Below, piece after piece: positions 27,168 to 35,337 of a stretch of DNA of 64,000 nt. The translations under genes and the position numbers were made by a program. The stretch spans positions 1-64,000 of the forward strand of contig NZ_UCNJ01000004.1 of the NCBI RefSeq assembly GCF_900473965.1. Reading direction: 5' to 3'. This DNA is from Synechococcus sp. UW179A (lineage in GTDB: Bacteria; Cyanobacteriota; Cyanobacteriia; PCC-6307; Cyanobiaceae). Each line of letters begins with the position of its first letter. Positions within the stretch are counted from its first letter, which is position 1. The notes beneath the pieces are model-generated. The model was not told where the DNA came from and searched no databases. It saw only the letters and a list, made by a program, of their open reading frames with translations.

Positions 27168-27635
27168 GGAAGGCCGCCCTTCCCGGTGGAAAGACGGCCT
27201 AACTCGCTCGTTTGTGCATTGTTCAACCCGTTACTTGTGGCAAAAGGAAGGGGTCGAAGCTTCTGGCTAGAGGCACCCTGGGGCCATTGGCTCTAGGTGT
27301 CGGGTTGTGACCTCCTAGGGCACCTAGGGCGGTGCAAGCGGAGTGTCGATTGGCGTGGCGCACAAGGTCTGCCTACCAAAGGACCAACCCAGGTCATTGT
27401 TGAGACTGTTGGAGCAGGGGCCAGAAAGTCAGTCTGCTTCTGCAATCTGCTCAGGTGGAGTATCGGCCGTCATGGGCTCCTCCGATGTCGTGGCCTTACT
27501 CTCCACCCGCAGTGGGCCTTTTGACATCGGTTGAATCGCGCATTGCCTTCCAAGGCAAAACCTCCAATAGTGGAAATGGCATGCCCAGGATCAGACGAAA
27601 GGCTGAAGTGATAGCACTTCGATCAAGTCAATTGT
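27168..27635. repeat. long conserved intergenic block, copy 2 of 2
   Basis: Closely similar to 15366-15835, including the AGGCCGCCC..GACGGCCT inverted repeat at the start, CTAGGTG (27293-27299) with CACCTAG (27321-27327), and the last bases TGAAGTGAT..ACTTCGATC that in copy 1 form the start of the nuclease gene. Here the nuclease ATG is lost (GTGATAGC). Confidence 0.65.
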
Positions 27636-27654
27636 CCTGATCTAGTTGGTGGGA

Positions 27655-27815
27655 CTGAAGCAGCAGGTTGTGGCCCTAGAGACCGTAAGCATGAGGGCTC
27701 CAACGACGGCGACAGCCGCTGAACGTCATATGAGGAGCGCTTTATGAATGCAAGACATGCGCAACAGCTAATGGTCGCCGAGCGCCATCCCGAAATTGAT
27801 TGGGAAGCAACACCT
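27655..27815 (+). pseudogene. thermonuclease remnant, copy C
   Basis: Recognisable only as short islands: GTGGCCCTAGAGACCGTAAG (LETV), CGACGGCGACA (DGD), then GCAACAGCTAATGGTCGCCG and GAGCGCCATCCCGAAATTGA (QQ.MVA..HAEI). The rest is deleted. Confidence 0.65.
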
Positions 27816-27829
27816 CCCCCCTTGACCTC

Positions 27830-28024
27830 ATGAACCCAAGATCTGCGCCGATCAACTCGATAGCAGTAGCTCTCTTGGCAATTGCTGTGATTGTGCTCGC
27901 GATCAAGGAACCGCATTGCGACTGCGAGAACACGATGCCATCAGCACAAACGCCGACCAGTGAAGGGGCTTCTCCACCTCGACCTTCCAGAGCTGAGCGG
28001 CAGCGTGAGCTCCACAAGTTTTGA
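27830..28024 (+). CDS. 64-residue single-pass membrane protein
   Basis: MNPRSAPINSIAVALLAIAV starts a membrane helix that runs to VLAIKEP; then HCDCEN and a Pro/Ser-rich, basic tail. The helix with a short positive N-terminus and polar tail looks real. It sits between the nuclease remnant and the His-rich gene, a position that is empty in copies A and B. No family recognised. Confidence 0.55.
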   Translation: MNPRSAPINSIAVALLAIAVIVLAIKEPHCDCENTMPSAQTPTSEGASPPRPSRAERQRELHKF

Positions 28025-28095
28025 CCAAGCTAAATTGCTGAAACCGGTTCTCTGGAATACGCGGATCACACCATTGGGGGATAGCTGAAAACAAA

Positions 28096-28122
28096 ACATC
28101 ACCCTCATGGGTGATGTGAGTT
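28096..28122 (+). terminator. hairpin upstream of His-rich gene C
   Basis: CATCACCC TCAT GGGTGATG perfect 8-bp stem followed by TGAGTTTT. Weaker equivalents (ACCCTTTCGGGT, TCACCCTTCCGGGGGA) lie at the same place before copies A and B, so it may be a conserved leader structure rather than only a terminator. Confidence 0.6.
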
Positions 28123-28184
28123 TTCTGCTGATCAGGGATGGTGAATGCATCGGAGAGACGACCTCCTTCAGGCACACCAATCAA

Positions 28185-28514
28185 ATGAAACCTTTCACAT
28201 CCATAGCTGCAACTGCTGTAATCGGCACTTCAATGTTTATTCTGCCACCTGCTGCAAATGCGAATGAACATCATCACCACCGTCATCATCACCATCATCA
28301 ACATAGAAATCATGAGCTAAGAAGAATTCATCGAGAATTCCGCCATGATGTTCGCGAGTTTAATCATTATCAGAGGGCTTACAATCGTGATTGGCGCCAT
28401 GAGCGCAGGATTTATAACCATGAAGAGTTTGGCTACCCACGTGTGATTCCTGTTTATGGAAATGGCTATCACCAGAGAATTCAGCCTGGATTCGGAATCC
28501 AAATCAGACTCTGA
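28185..28514 (+). CDS. secreted histidine-rich protein, copy C
   Basis: 109 residues: signal peptide (TSIAATAVIGTSMFILPPAANA), the longest His cluster of the three (HHHHRHHHHHQHRNH), the same ELRRIHREFRHDVREFNHYQ helix and an RIQPGFGIQIRL tail. Metal binding in the periplasm is inferred from the His run. Upstream bases from about 28110 are shared with copy A, and the RNA-like element follows. Confidence 0.8.
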   Translation: MKPFTSIAATAVIGTSMFILPPAANANEHHHHRHHHHHQHRNHELRRIHREFRHDVREFNHYQRAYNRDWRHERRIYNHEEFGYPRVIPVYGNGYHQRIQPGFGIQIRL

Positions 28515-28526
28515 TCGATATTTGTT

Positions 28527-28624
28527 GTCGGGAAGCCTGAAGCCATGAAAGCGAGGCTGAGAGCTATACAAAACCCGAAAGGGAAAAGCAGGGGGCGTTG
28601 AGTAGTCGCTATCGATCTCCCGAC
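28527..28624 (+). ncRNA. candidate structured RNA element, copy C
   Basis: 98 bases, the cleanest of three copies. Closing stem GTCGGGA/TCCCGAC; AGCCT/AGGCT; CCC GAAA GGG with a GNRA loop; GCG/CGC. It is followed by a spacer with CCTCACACC and a strong terminator. It could be the 3' UTR of the His-rich mRNA or an independent small RNA. Confidence 0.6.
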
Positions 28625-28645
28625 AAAACAACCTCACACCAACCA

Positions 28646-28670
28646 CGCCCCGCCAAGCGCGGGGCTTTTC
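28646..28670 (+). terminator. terminator after RNA element C
   Basis: GCCCCGC CAAGC GCGGGGC, perfect 7-bp stem, then TTTT. Confidence 0.88.
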
Positions 28671-28775
28671 ATTGCTCTGGAGTGAAAAGAAGTATTTGGA
28701 TCAACAGATCTAAGTCGTCACTCAGTGAAAGCGTCTCTTGCCAAGCTGTGATCAATCAGTCAGTCGTTTGAGGCC

Positions 28776-29489
28776 ATGACAGCACAACTGGTTGTGATTA
28801 CAGGTGCAGGCGCAGGGATCGGAAAGGCATTAGCACATGCTTTTTCTGCAGCCGGCCATCCCTGTTTGTTGATCTCAAGAAACCAGGAGATGGATCCCAC
28901 ATTGGCCAATAAGCCAGTGCTGTATCGCCAACTCGATGTCTCCGATGCCCAAGCGCTGGGGGATGCCATCACATCAGCAGAGAGTCAGTACGGGCCCACA
29001 GGCTGCCTGATTAACAACGCAGGGATGATCCACATCGGCGGACTAGACAGTCTCAGCCTCGAGCAGGTCAACGAGGAAGTCGACACCATGATCAAAGGGG
29101 TGACAAATGGCATTCACCATGTTTTGTCAGGCATGCGAGAACGCAAATGCGGAACAATCATCAATATCAGCTCCATTGGTGATCGCAAGCCTGCGCCAGG
29201 AGCACCTGTGTATCACGCTTGCAAACACGCCGTGCGCTCATTGGGCGAGAGCCTGAACATGTCAGAGGCAGAGCACAACGTCCGTGTGATCAACCTTGCT
29301 CCCGGACTCATCCGAACAGCGATTCATCAGAAGATGGGGATCAGCTTTGAGGAATACTGCGAAATGCTCGGCAACCCGACATTCATTGAGCCGATTGAAC
29401 TCGCAAAAATTGTCCTCTTCTGTTGGCAGCAGCCACAACACATCTGCATTCGAGATGTCGCAGTTATGCCAACTGACTGCGGATTCTGA
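28776..29489 (+). CDS. short-chain dehydrogenase/reductase
   Basis: 237 residues of the classical SDR fold: cofactor motif TGAGAGIG near the start, NNAG, and catalytic Ser (NISSIG) with YHACK. It should reduce or oxidise a small carbonyl/alcohol with NAD(P)H; substrate unknown. It stands alone after the terminator of module C and has the base composition of the core genome. Confidence 0.9.
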   Translation: MTAQLVVITGAGAGIGKALAHAFSAAGHPCLLISRNQEMDPTLANKPVLYRQLDVSDAQALGDAITSAESQYGPTGCLINNAGMIHIGGLDSLSLEQVNEEVDTMIKGVTNGIHHVLSGMRERKCGTIINISSIGDRKPAPGAPVYHACKHAVRSLGESLNMSEAEHNVRVINLAPGLIRTAIHQKMGISFEEYCEMLGNPTFIEPIELAKIVLFCWQQPQHICIRDVAVMPTDCGF

Positions 29490-29504
29490 TGCTTGCCCTA
29501 ACCC

Positions 29505-29695
29505 CTCGGCAGGATGGGCGTCACCAGATCAGCTGGGTCACGGGCAGCACCGCCGCAGTGGATGACCTTGCCCCTGGCCCATCCACCAATCCTTGTCGGC
29601 TTTCTCTGCTGTCAGGTGGTCATGCCGAATGACCACCATCCACATTGGAACTACGCCCAACAAGACCGGCCCCTCTGATTCCTGCGAGCTCTATG
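29505..29695 (-). pseudogene. decayed DUF3104 gene
   Basis: On the minus strand the bases encode, across frameshifts, pieces like VIRHDHLTAEKADKDWWMGQ and KVIHCGGAARDP, then end. Same family as 32716-32988. Confidence 0.65.
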
Positions 29696-29699
29696 CCCC

Positions 29700-30005
29700 G
29701 TGACCAATCGACAGGCCAACAAATACAGGACATCAGTACTAGGCAGATTGGTTAAGGCTGCTCAACTCCACCTGGCTAGCAATGAAGTAGCTCATTACAT
29801 CGCCATGTACGAAGTTCTGATCGTCGCTCAGCTTCTGGCTCAGGATTCCTCGTTCCAGCAGTGGGTTGATAGCCGTCCCCCTGCAGAGCTCTGTGAGCTT
29901 TACTCAGACAAAATGATTCCCGACACCATGCTTCCCGGCGGGCGTGATTCGAGCCCATGCGGCACCGAAACCTTCGACAACCCGATGAATTACGTCATCA
30001 AATAG
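29700..30005 (+). CDS. small hypothetical protein
   Basis: 101 residues from a GTG; the middle (HYIAMYEVLIVAQLLAQDSS, FQQWVDSRPPAELCELYSD) reads like a helical soluble protein. An ATG at 29802 may be the true start. It lies inside a DUF3104-linked module, before precursor 9. No family recognised. Confidence 0.5.
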   Translation: MTNRQANKYRTSVLGRLVKAAQLHLASNEVAHYIAMYEVLIVAQLLAQDSSFQQWVDSRPPAELCELYSDKMIPDTMLPGGRDSSPCGTETFDNPMNYVIK

Positions 30006-30162
30006 CGGAATACATCCATCCGCCTGGCGGGTCAAAGCCAGAACCCTCTCTACCGCTGCGGTTCACTCTGAAACCCCGGCAAGACCAGGCCAGATGGTGC
30101 TCGGAATACGGCTGACGCTGCTGCTGGCTATGGCTAATTCTTCTGTACTGGCCAATCACCCA

Positions 30163-30402
30163 ATGTCAGAAGAGCAACTCAAGGCATTCCTTGAAAAAGT
30201 TAAAGGCGACACCAGTCTTCAAGAGAAACTTAAAGCAACTAAGTCACCCGAAGATGTCGTGACTATCGCCAAAGAACATGGTCATGAATTCACTGCTGAT
30301 AAGATCAGCCTGCTCAGTGAAGAGGAGCTGGAAGGTGTTGCTGGTGGTGGTGCTGTTGGCACGCCTAGTCTTAAGCCTCTAAATTTTATGTGCAACCCTT
30401 AG
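30163..30402 (+). CDS. Nif11/prochlorosin-type precursor 9
   Basis: 79 residues from MSEEQLKAFLEKVKGDTSLQ; leader ends LEGVAGG, core GAVGTPSLKPLNFMCNP with one Thr, one Ser and one Cys. The leader differs from the array members in its second half (HGHEFTADKISLLSEEE), and is closest to precursor 10 at 56663. It lies in a DUF3104-linked module. Confidence 0.87.
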   Translation: MSEEQLKAFLEKVKGDTSLQEKLKATKSPEDVVTIAKEHGHEFTADKISLLSEEELEGVAGGGAVGTPSLKPLNFMCNP

Positions 30403-30602
30403 CTGATGCTATATGACTCTTTTCACAAACCATGTTACATCTTGCCAACAAAAACCTATGCAACCGCAGAGCTATTGTTCTCTAATTAACCCAAAAAGCC
30501 CATTAATGTCGTTCTAATACCTGGCACGATTAAGGGCAGAAATCATTAACCAAAGCCTCAGCTGAGCACCCTCGCGAATACTTCTCAAGAGAACTGTTCC
30601 AC

Positions 30603-30760
30603 GTGTCCCTTGGCCAATTCAAAGCTTTCCTTGCCAAAGCCAAAGGCGACACCACTCTTCAGGACAACTTCTAAACAGCAGTTGATGCCGATGCAGGAAT
30701 TGCTGTAACCAAAGACCACGGTCACGTCCGCAGTTCTAACCTGATCAATAAAATGAATAA
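30603..30760 (+). pseudogene. decayed Nif11-type precursor with in-frame stop
   Basis: GTG-initiated SLGQFKAFLAKAKGDTTLQ, then a TAA after DNF where K/L should be, then AVDADAGIAVTKDHGHV. No GG motif remains. The shared upstream block precedes it at 30511. Confidence 0.75.
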
Positions 30761-31223
30761 AAAGTAATTAGAACAATTCAAAAGAGGCTTTTAGATTTTA
30801 TCCAGTTGTAGCTGAGCCTGGACCAACAAGGTTTCTGTACAAACAAGGATGGCATAAGAAAACCACACAACTATTGCAGCTCAAGGTGATACGAAACACA
30901 CTCCCATGATGAAAAGCGCGTTCTAATCAATCCAAATGAATTGTTTGCAAACAATCGAACATGCATAAGTTTTTAAGATGGTATTTGGTCAATATCCATT
31001 CCCTGAGGTATTTGCAGTAATCCTCGCAGTTGTGTGATCAACGTTGTTTCGAGCCAGCAGCAGGCTGATCGACCAGGACGCCCAAGAACCGGTCAGATCG
31101 TTCTGCTTGCAGACCAACGATGCACTGCTAACAGGCCAGCCTGCACAGACATTCCATTTTCAGCAAAGAAAAGCCCCACCGCATGGCAGGGCTTGTTGCT
31201 GGGCTTAGAGACTGATCAATCGA
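30761..31223. other. intergenic region, no gene supported
   Basis: No protein-like frame. Near 31155-31185 AAAGCCCC..CAGGGCTT is a possible weak terminator for the ferritin gene. Confidence 0.4.
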
Positions 31224-31805
31224 TCAGCCTTCGAGCTTGGCGGGTTCGGCTTCGCCTTCCCTGAGTTCAGCGTCGATGATCATCACCGCAGCAGGGTTGC
31301 CGGCAGCGAACTTGACGCGGCCCAGCAGATAGGCGGCCTCGTGCTCAGAGAGACGCTGAGCATCAACGATTGCGTCGAGGAACACGGTGGTGCGGCGGTC
31401 AATGTCCTGTTCAGCAGTGCCGTAAAGCTGCAGCACCGAGGCAGTCACGTCAGCTTCCATGCGGAAAACATTGGCGATCACCTGCTCCACATCAGTCCAC
31501 TGCTGACGCGGTGGTTCAACGGTGTCGAGCACCGGGCGCTGGCCTCTGGAGATCAGATAGTCAGCAAACTTGGCAGCATGCTCCTGCTCCTGCTTGGCTT
31601 CATCACGCAGATGCTCGGCAAAGCCGACCAGTTCACGTTCAGCAAACCAGATGGCAGCAGCGAAATAGTCGGCTGAGGACTGACGCTCAAGGTTGAGATG
31701 AGCCTGCATGAGATCAAGCAGTTCGCCTGACATGGGCTCGGCCATGGCCCGGCCTGCAGGACCGACGGGAATGGTGATGGTGGCTTGGGTGGCGGAATTT
31801 GTCAT
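31224..31805 (-). CDS. ferritin
   Basis: 193 residues of the non-haem ferritin fold. Ferroxidase-type ligands are seen in LNLERQSSADYF, EHLRDEAKQEQEHAAKFADY (E..ExxH) and MEADVTASVLQLY; the C-terminal helix contains FLDAIVDAQRLSEHEAAYLLGRVKFA. It resembles the ferritin described from marine Synechococcus CC9311 (SynFtn). It would store iron as ferrihydrite in the cytosol. Three tandem imperfect 33-34-base repeats lie upstream and may control it. Confidence 0.92.
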   Translation of the reverse strand: MTNSATQATITIPVGPAGRAMAEPMSGELLDLMQAHLNLERQSSADYFAAAIWFAERELVGFAEHLRDEAKQEQEHAAKFADYLISRGQRPVLDTVEPPRQQWTDVEQVIANVFRMEADVTASVLQLYGTAEQDIDRRTTVFLDAIVDAQRLSEHEAAYLLGRVKFAAGNPAAVMIIDAELREGEAEPAKLEG

Positions 31806-31889
31806 TGCCTTGTCCTCTTGGGGGGATGCATCAGTTCTACATCACAAAACAGCGAAAGATATGCGTAAAAACCGAACATTAGTGGATCA

Positions 31890-31992
31890 AAATATGCTCT
31901 TGAGAATCACATTCAAGTGCTGCAAATATGCTCTTGAGAATCACAATCAGAAGCGCAAATCTGCTGATGAGAATCAGTTTCGTTTGTGCGCC
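31890..31992. promoter_or_regulatory. three tandem 33-34-base repeats upstream of ferritin
   Basis: Repeats begin at 31890, 31924 and 31957: AAATATGCTCTTGAGAATCA, AAATATGCTCTTGAGAATCA, AAATCTGCTGATGAGAATCA. Each carries TGAGAATCA, resembling half of a Fur/Zur-type site, spaced about three helical turns, 85 bases or more before the ferritin start. Confidence 0.55.
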
Positions 31993-32479
31993 AAATCAAA
32001 TAACGCCACGCAGCACTAGACGCAATGCATACAAGGCACATCAGAAGACGCCCAAAGCCATGGACTGGTTAGCCTGAGCGAAAGAGATTTCCAGGGATTG
32101 CCTATTCATACAAGCCAATCAATGACATGGCATCTTTTTCAATCAATACGGTTGCTGGACACTCAAAAATCTACATAGACACGATTATGCAGCTGGTGAT
32201 TAATTGGGCAAACAATGGCAGGAAACAAACGACTACCGAGCCGCACACTTAACTCGACAGAACAATGACTAATCCGAGTTAGATTGGATTCTCACGAAGA
32301 GCCTTACAACTTAACACTAACAATTGTTACTCAAATCATGCATAATGACATCGAATAGCCAAAATCTAAGAATTTATTATCGACAGCTGGATGGTGGCAA
32401 AATGATCAACAAAGCACCATCAAGAAAGCAATAATTAGAATTGACTTTTTATCGCAATGAGCAGGTTAAAGTCGTCCAT
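31993..32479. other. intergenic region, no gene supported
   Basis: AT-rich, no protein-like frame or strong hairpin seen. Confidence 0.4.
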
Positions 32480-32686
32480 TTAATTCACATACCAGTTATT
32501 GGCTGTGTTTGGCAGCCTTTTTGCTGCTTTAGCTTTTTCGGCAGCAGTCATTTCAGACCAAAGCTTGTAGGTGCAATCAAGGGCGCCACGGTCCTTCAGC
32601 GCTTCTTGATAGCAAGCTGATAGCTCTGCAAACTCTTTGACACGCAGAACGGGAACTGTCATGCGATTTGCCCAGTGGTTACTCAT
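32480..32686 (-). CDS. small hypothetical protein
   Basis: 68 residues from MSNHWANRMTVPVLRVKEFA; the rest is charged and helical (LWSEMTAAEKAKAAKRLPNT) ending NNWYVN. The frame is open upstream but would run into the DUF3104 gene. No family recognised; its position just after an intact DUF3104 gene on the same strand suggests co-transcription. Confidence 0.55.
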   Translation of the reverse strand: MSNHWANRMTVPVLRVKEFAELSACYQEALKDRGALDCTYKLWSEMTAAEKAKAAKRLPNTANNWYVN

Positions 32687-32715
32687 GCTCTTTGAAGCAA
32701 TGCCTATCAGCGGTT

Positions 32716-32988
32716 CTAGCAACCAGGAAGGATTTGGGTCACCAGATCGGCATTGACCCACTTGACCTCACCGGAGTCCACATCAGCGATCTGAAACAGG
32801 TTGTGGATCTTCGGATCACGAGCGGCACCACCGCAGTGAATCACGTGACCCATCCACCAGTCTTTGTCGCGCTTTTCCCCAGTTAGATAGTCGTGGCGAA
32901 CGATCACCGTCATCCCTGGAGCAACGTCCAGGAACACTGGCCGTTCCACAGAGTCCTGCCGACTAGAGAGACCATGATCAACAGACAT
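32716..32988 (-). CDS. DUF3104 family protein (intact copy)
   Basis: About 90 residues: FLDVAPGMTVIVRHDYLTGE, KDWWMGHVIHCGGAARDPKI and HNLFQIADVDSGEVKWVNAD, ending TQILPGC. This is the reference for four decayed relatives at 19931, 25695, 29505 and about 51430. The small beta-rich pattern with WW and GG motifs suggests an SH3-like barrel, but function is unknown. Start taken at ATG 32988 (MSVDHGLS), matching the MSDDHW start of the copy at 20211. Confidence 0.8.
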   Translation of the reverse strand: MSVDHGLSSRQDSVERPVFLDVAPGMTVIVRHDYLTGEKRDKDWWMGHVIHCGGAARDPKIHNLFQIADVDSGEVKWVNADLVTQILPGC

Positions 32989-33078
32989 AACAACAAGCAT
33001 AGTACGCACGTATTAGCCATGGATGGGGTAGGCATGGGCGGGGATGTTTCCCAGCAATGACTCAAGCGACGTCAATCC

Positions 33079-33846
33079 ATGGCCATTGAGCTGCTTCTGC
33101 AGCTGGCACTCGGCGCGATTGCTGTTGTAGCCAACGCCCTTTCAGCCTTTGCAGGTGGCGGTGCTGGCCTAGTGCAGCTACCGGCGCTGATCCTGCTGGG
33201 GCTCCCCTTCGCCTCAGCTCTGGCCACCCACAAACTGGCCAGCGTGGCCCTAGGTGTTGGTGCGGCTGGTCGCCATTGGCGAGCCAGTAGCCTCGACCCC
33301 CACATATGCCTGATGATCCTGTGCGCGGGTCTACCGGGAGTGTGGATCGGAGCAAGCAGCGTGCTGGCTTTGCCGCATCGCATCGCCACAGCAGCCCTGG
33401 GGTTGCTGACGCTATCTCTCGGGCTGTACTCAGCCCGTCGCCCCAAACTCGGACAAACCGAACGGGTGGTGAACATCAACAGGCAGCAACAGCTGATCGG
33501 GATTGGCGTGCTCTTCGCGATCGGGGTGCTCAACGGTTCCCTTTCATCAGGCTCAGGCCTTTTCGTCACGCTGTGGCTGGTGCGCTGGTTCGGATTGAGT
33601 TATCCAAGAGCTGTTGCCCACACGTTGATCATGGTGGGCCTGATCTGGAACGGCACCGGCGCTTTGGTCCTCGGGTTCAGCGGCGAAATCCACTGGAGCT
33701 GGCTGCCAGCCCTGATCGTGGGATCGCTGATCGGGGGATATCTCGGTGCTCACCTTTCACTCAAACAAGGAAATCGACTGGTAAAAAAAGCTTTCGAATG
33801 TCTCGCTCTGCTGATGGGCCTTTCACTGCTGATTCGCAGCCTTTGA
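33079..33846 (+). CDS. TSUP (TauE/SafE-like) membrane transporter
   Basis: 255 residues with about eight membrane segments arranged as two repeats. The first repeat shows GGGAGLVQLPAL and ATHKLASVALG, the second GSLSSGSGLFVTLWL and AVAHTLIMVG, the pattern of the sulfite exporter/TauE/SafE family. Substrates are usually sulfur- or carbon-containing organic anions; direction and substrate are unknown here. Confidence 0.88.
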   Translation: MAIELLLQLALGAIAVVANALSAFAGGGAGLVQLPALILLGLPFASALATHKLASVALGVGAAGRHWRASSLDPHICLMILCAGLPGVWIGASSVLALPHRIATAALGLLTLSLGLYSARRPKLGQTERVVNINRQQQLIGIGVLFAIGVLNGSLSSGSGLFVTLWLVRWFGLSYPRAVAHTLIMVGLIWNGTGALVLGFSGEIHWSWLPALIVGSLIGGYLGAHLSLKQGNRLVKKAFECLALLMGLSLLIRSL

Positions 33847-33953
33847 GCCGGTCTTCCAGCTCACACGGTCAACCAGTAAATCAATGCAACATCGTTCAAC
33901 AGCGGCGATCAATTTCGAATGCCTTAGAGAAACTTGCACACATCCACATCAAC

Positions 33954-34691
33954 TTATTTTGTTAGAAATAGTTTGATAATGCACAATCCAAACAAAACAC
34001 CAGACAATGGTCCAGCCACCGGAACCCATGAATACCTCCAACAAGACGAACCTTTACCATCAATAGGAAGAACAGCATGCGCCAATCGTGGACCCAAATC
34101 TCTTGCTGGATTGATGGCGTATCCCGTTGGTCCTCCAAGGGATAAACCAATTCCCCAAACGACAAAGCCAAAGATATAAGGCAACGAACCGTCTGAAAAA
34201 TTATAAGTATTGCCGTATTCGGCAAGCGCACCAGCGATAATCACAAGCGCTGTTGTCGCTAAGCATTCAGAAAGATAATTTGCGAAACCATTTTTGATCG
34301 CAGGTGCTGTTGCAAAAACCGACAGCTTATCGCTCCTACTTTCCGTTTGCTTCCAATGAGGCAAATAAACAAGCCATACAAACACTGCTCCCAAGAATGC
34401 TCCAATGCATTGAGCAAGGATGATTGCCATAACCATCCATCCAGAGGAATACTTGCCAAGGCCATATTTCATCAAAGTAATGACAGGGTTAATATCTCCG
34501 CCTCTGGACCCAGATGCCATAGAGATAAATATACCTATCATTACGGCGAAGCCCCAACCTGCTGAAATAGCCATCCAACCCGAGCTATACGATTTCGAAG
34601 ATTTCAATAAGGCTCCACCGCATACACCGCATCCAAACAGTACCAAAAAAAGTGTGCCCAATAGTTCGCCAATGAAGTAATTCTGATACAT
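33954..34691 (-). CDS. aquaporin / glycerol facilitator family channel
   Basis: 245 residues with six membrane helices. The second half-helix has the canonical NPARDLGPR with the Asp that marks glyceroporins; the first has NPVIT instead of NPA. Other family marks are GELLGTLFLVLFGCG and GPLSGVLFG. It may pass glycerol or other small polyols. It converges on the TSUP transporter. Confidence 0.87.
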   Translation of the reverse strand: MYQNYFIGELLGTLFLVLFGCGVCGGALLKSSKSYSSGWMAISAGWGFAVMIGIFISMASGSRGGDINPVITLMKYGLGKYSSGWMVMAIILAQCIGAFLGAVFVWLVYLPHWKQTESRSDKLSVFATAPAIKNGFANYLSECLATTALVIIAGALAEYGNTYNFSDGSLPYIFGFVVWGIGLSLGGPTGYAINPARDLGPRLAHAVLPIDGKGSSCWRYSWVPVAGPLSGVLFGLCIIKLFLTK

Positions 34692-35337
34692 AGGATTGAT
34701 TCTTTATAAAATCATTGTAATTCGGCTTTTTCATGCTAACAATCAAAAACAAAAGCAACCGTTAGGCGGAGCAACAAGGCACACTAGTTAACATATAAAA
34801 CCAGGCTTTTGTGAACTTAATTGCATCTATATTGACGGCAATTATCCATTTAAATAACAGACCACGCTCCCTGGCGTTGGCAAACGCCAACAGACTATTG
34901 CAAGACACCTCCAAAAACTGGCAAGAACGCCTATGCATTACGCCAAAGGTTAATAGGGAATTCACATCATCACGACGGCTCTATTGGACCGCTCTCCGAT
35001 CTAATCGATGAAACTGGAAATCATGGTTCCTCATCGTCGAGCAGCTGGGTCACTCAAGCATCACAACCTCTCCAAAGCTCACAGAATCGTTTTCCAAACT
35101 CTTGATGGGAGCCAGAGGCAGCTGCATATAGGCCCGAGAAACATACCTGAGGATGCTCAGCAGCGGAGCGCACTGAAGCCAAACCACTGACAGAAACAGC
35201 GCATCCATGCTGTTGCTGCGAGAGTGATGACCAGTAACGCAATCGCCAGTCAATCCCAATCAAAGTTAGCAGAGTTCTGTTGTTGCCAATTACCTAGCGA
35301 ACCACAATGAATAATCAAATCCTGAAAATCAATGATT
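34692..35337. other. region without a supported gene
   Basis: Short frames at 34811-35011 (+), 35008-35190 (+) and 35050-35259 (-) compete with each other and none looks convincing. Confidence 0.4.

Larger units (their letters stand above)
21532..30538 (+). repeat. four dispersed copies of the cassette upstream block
   Basis: The TTCAATACCTGGCACGATTG-type core recurs at 21532-21560 (before precursor 6), 22600-22628 (after a precursor fragment), 26184-26212 (after a precursor fragment) and 30511-30538 (before a decayed precursor). With the four copies at 17217-18532 this makes eight. Copies next to broken precursors are the most diverged. Confidence 0.7.
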
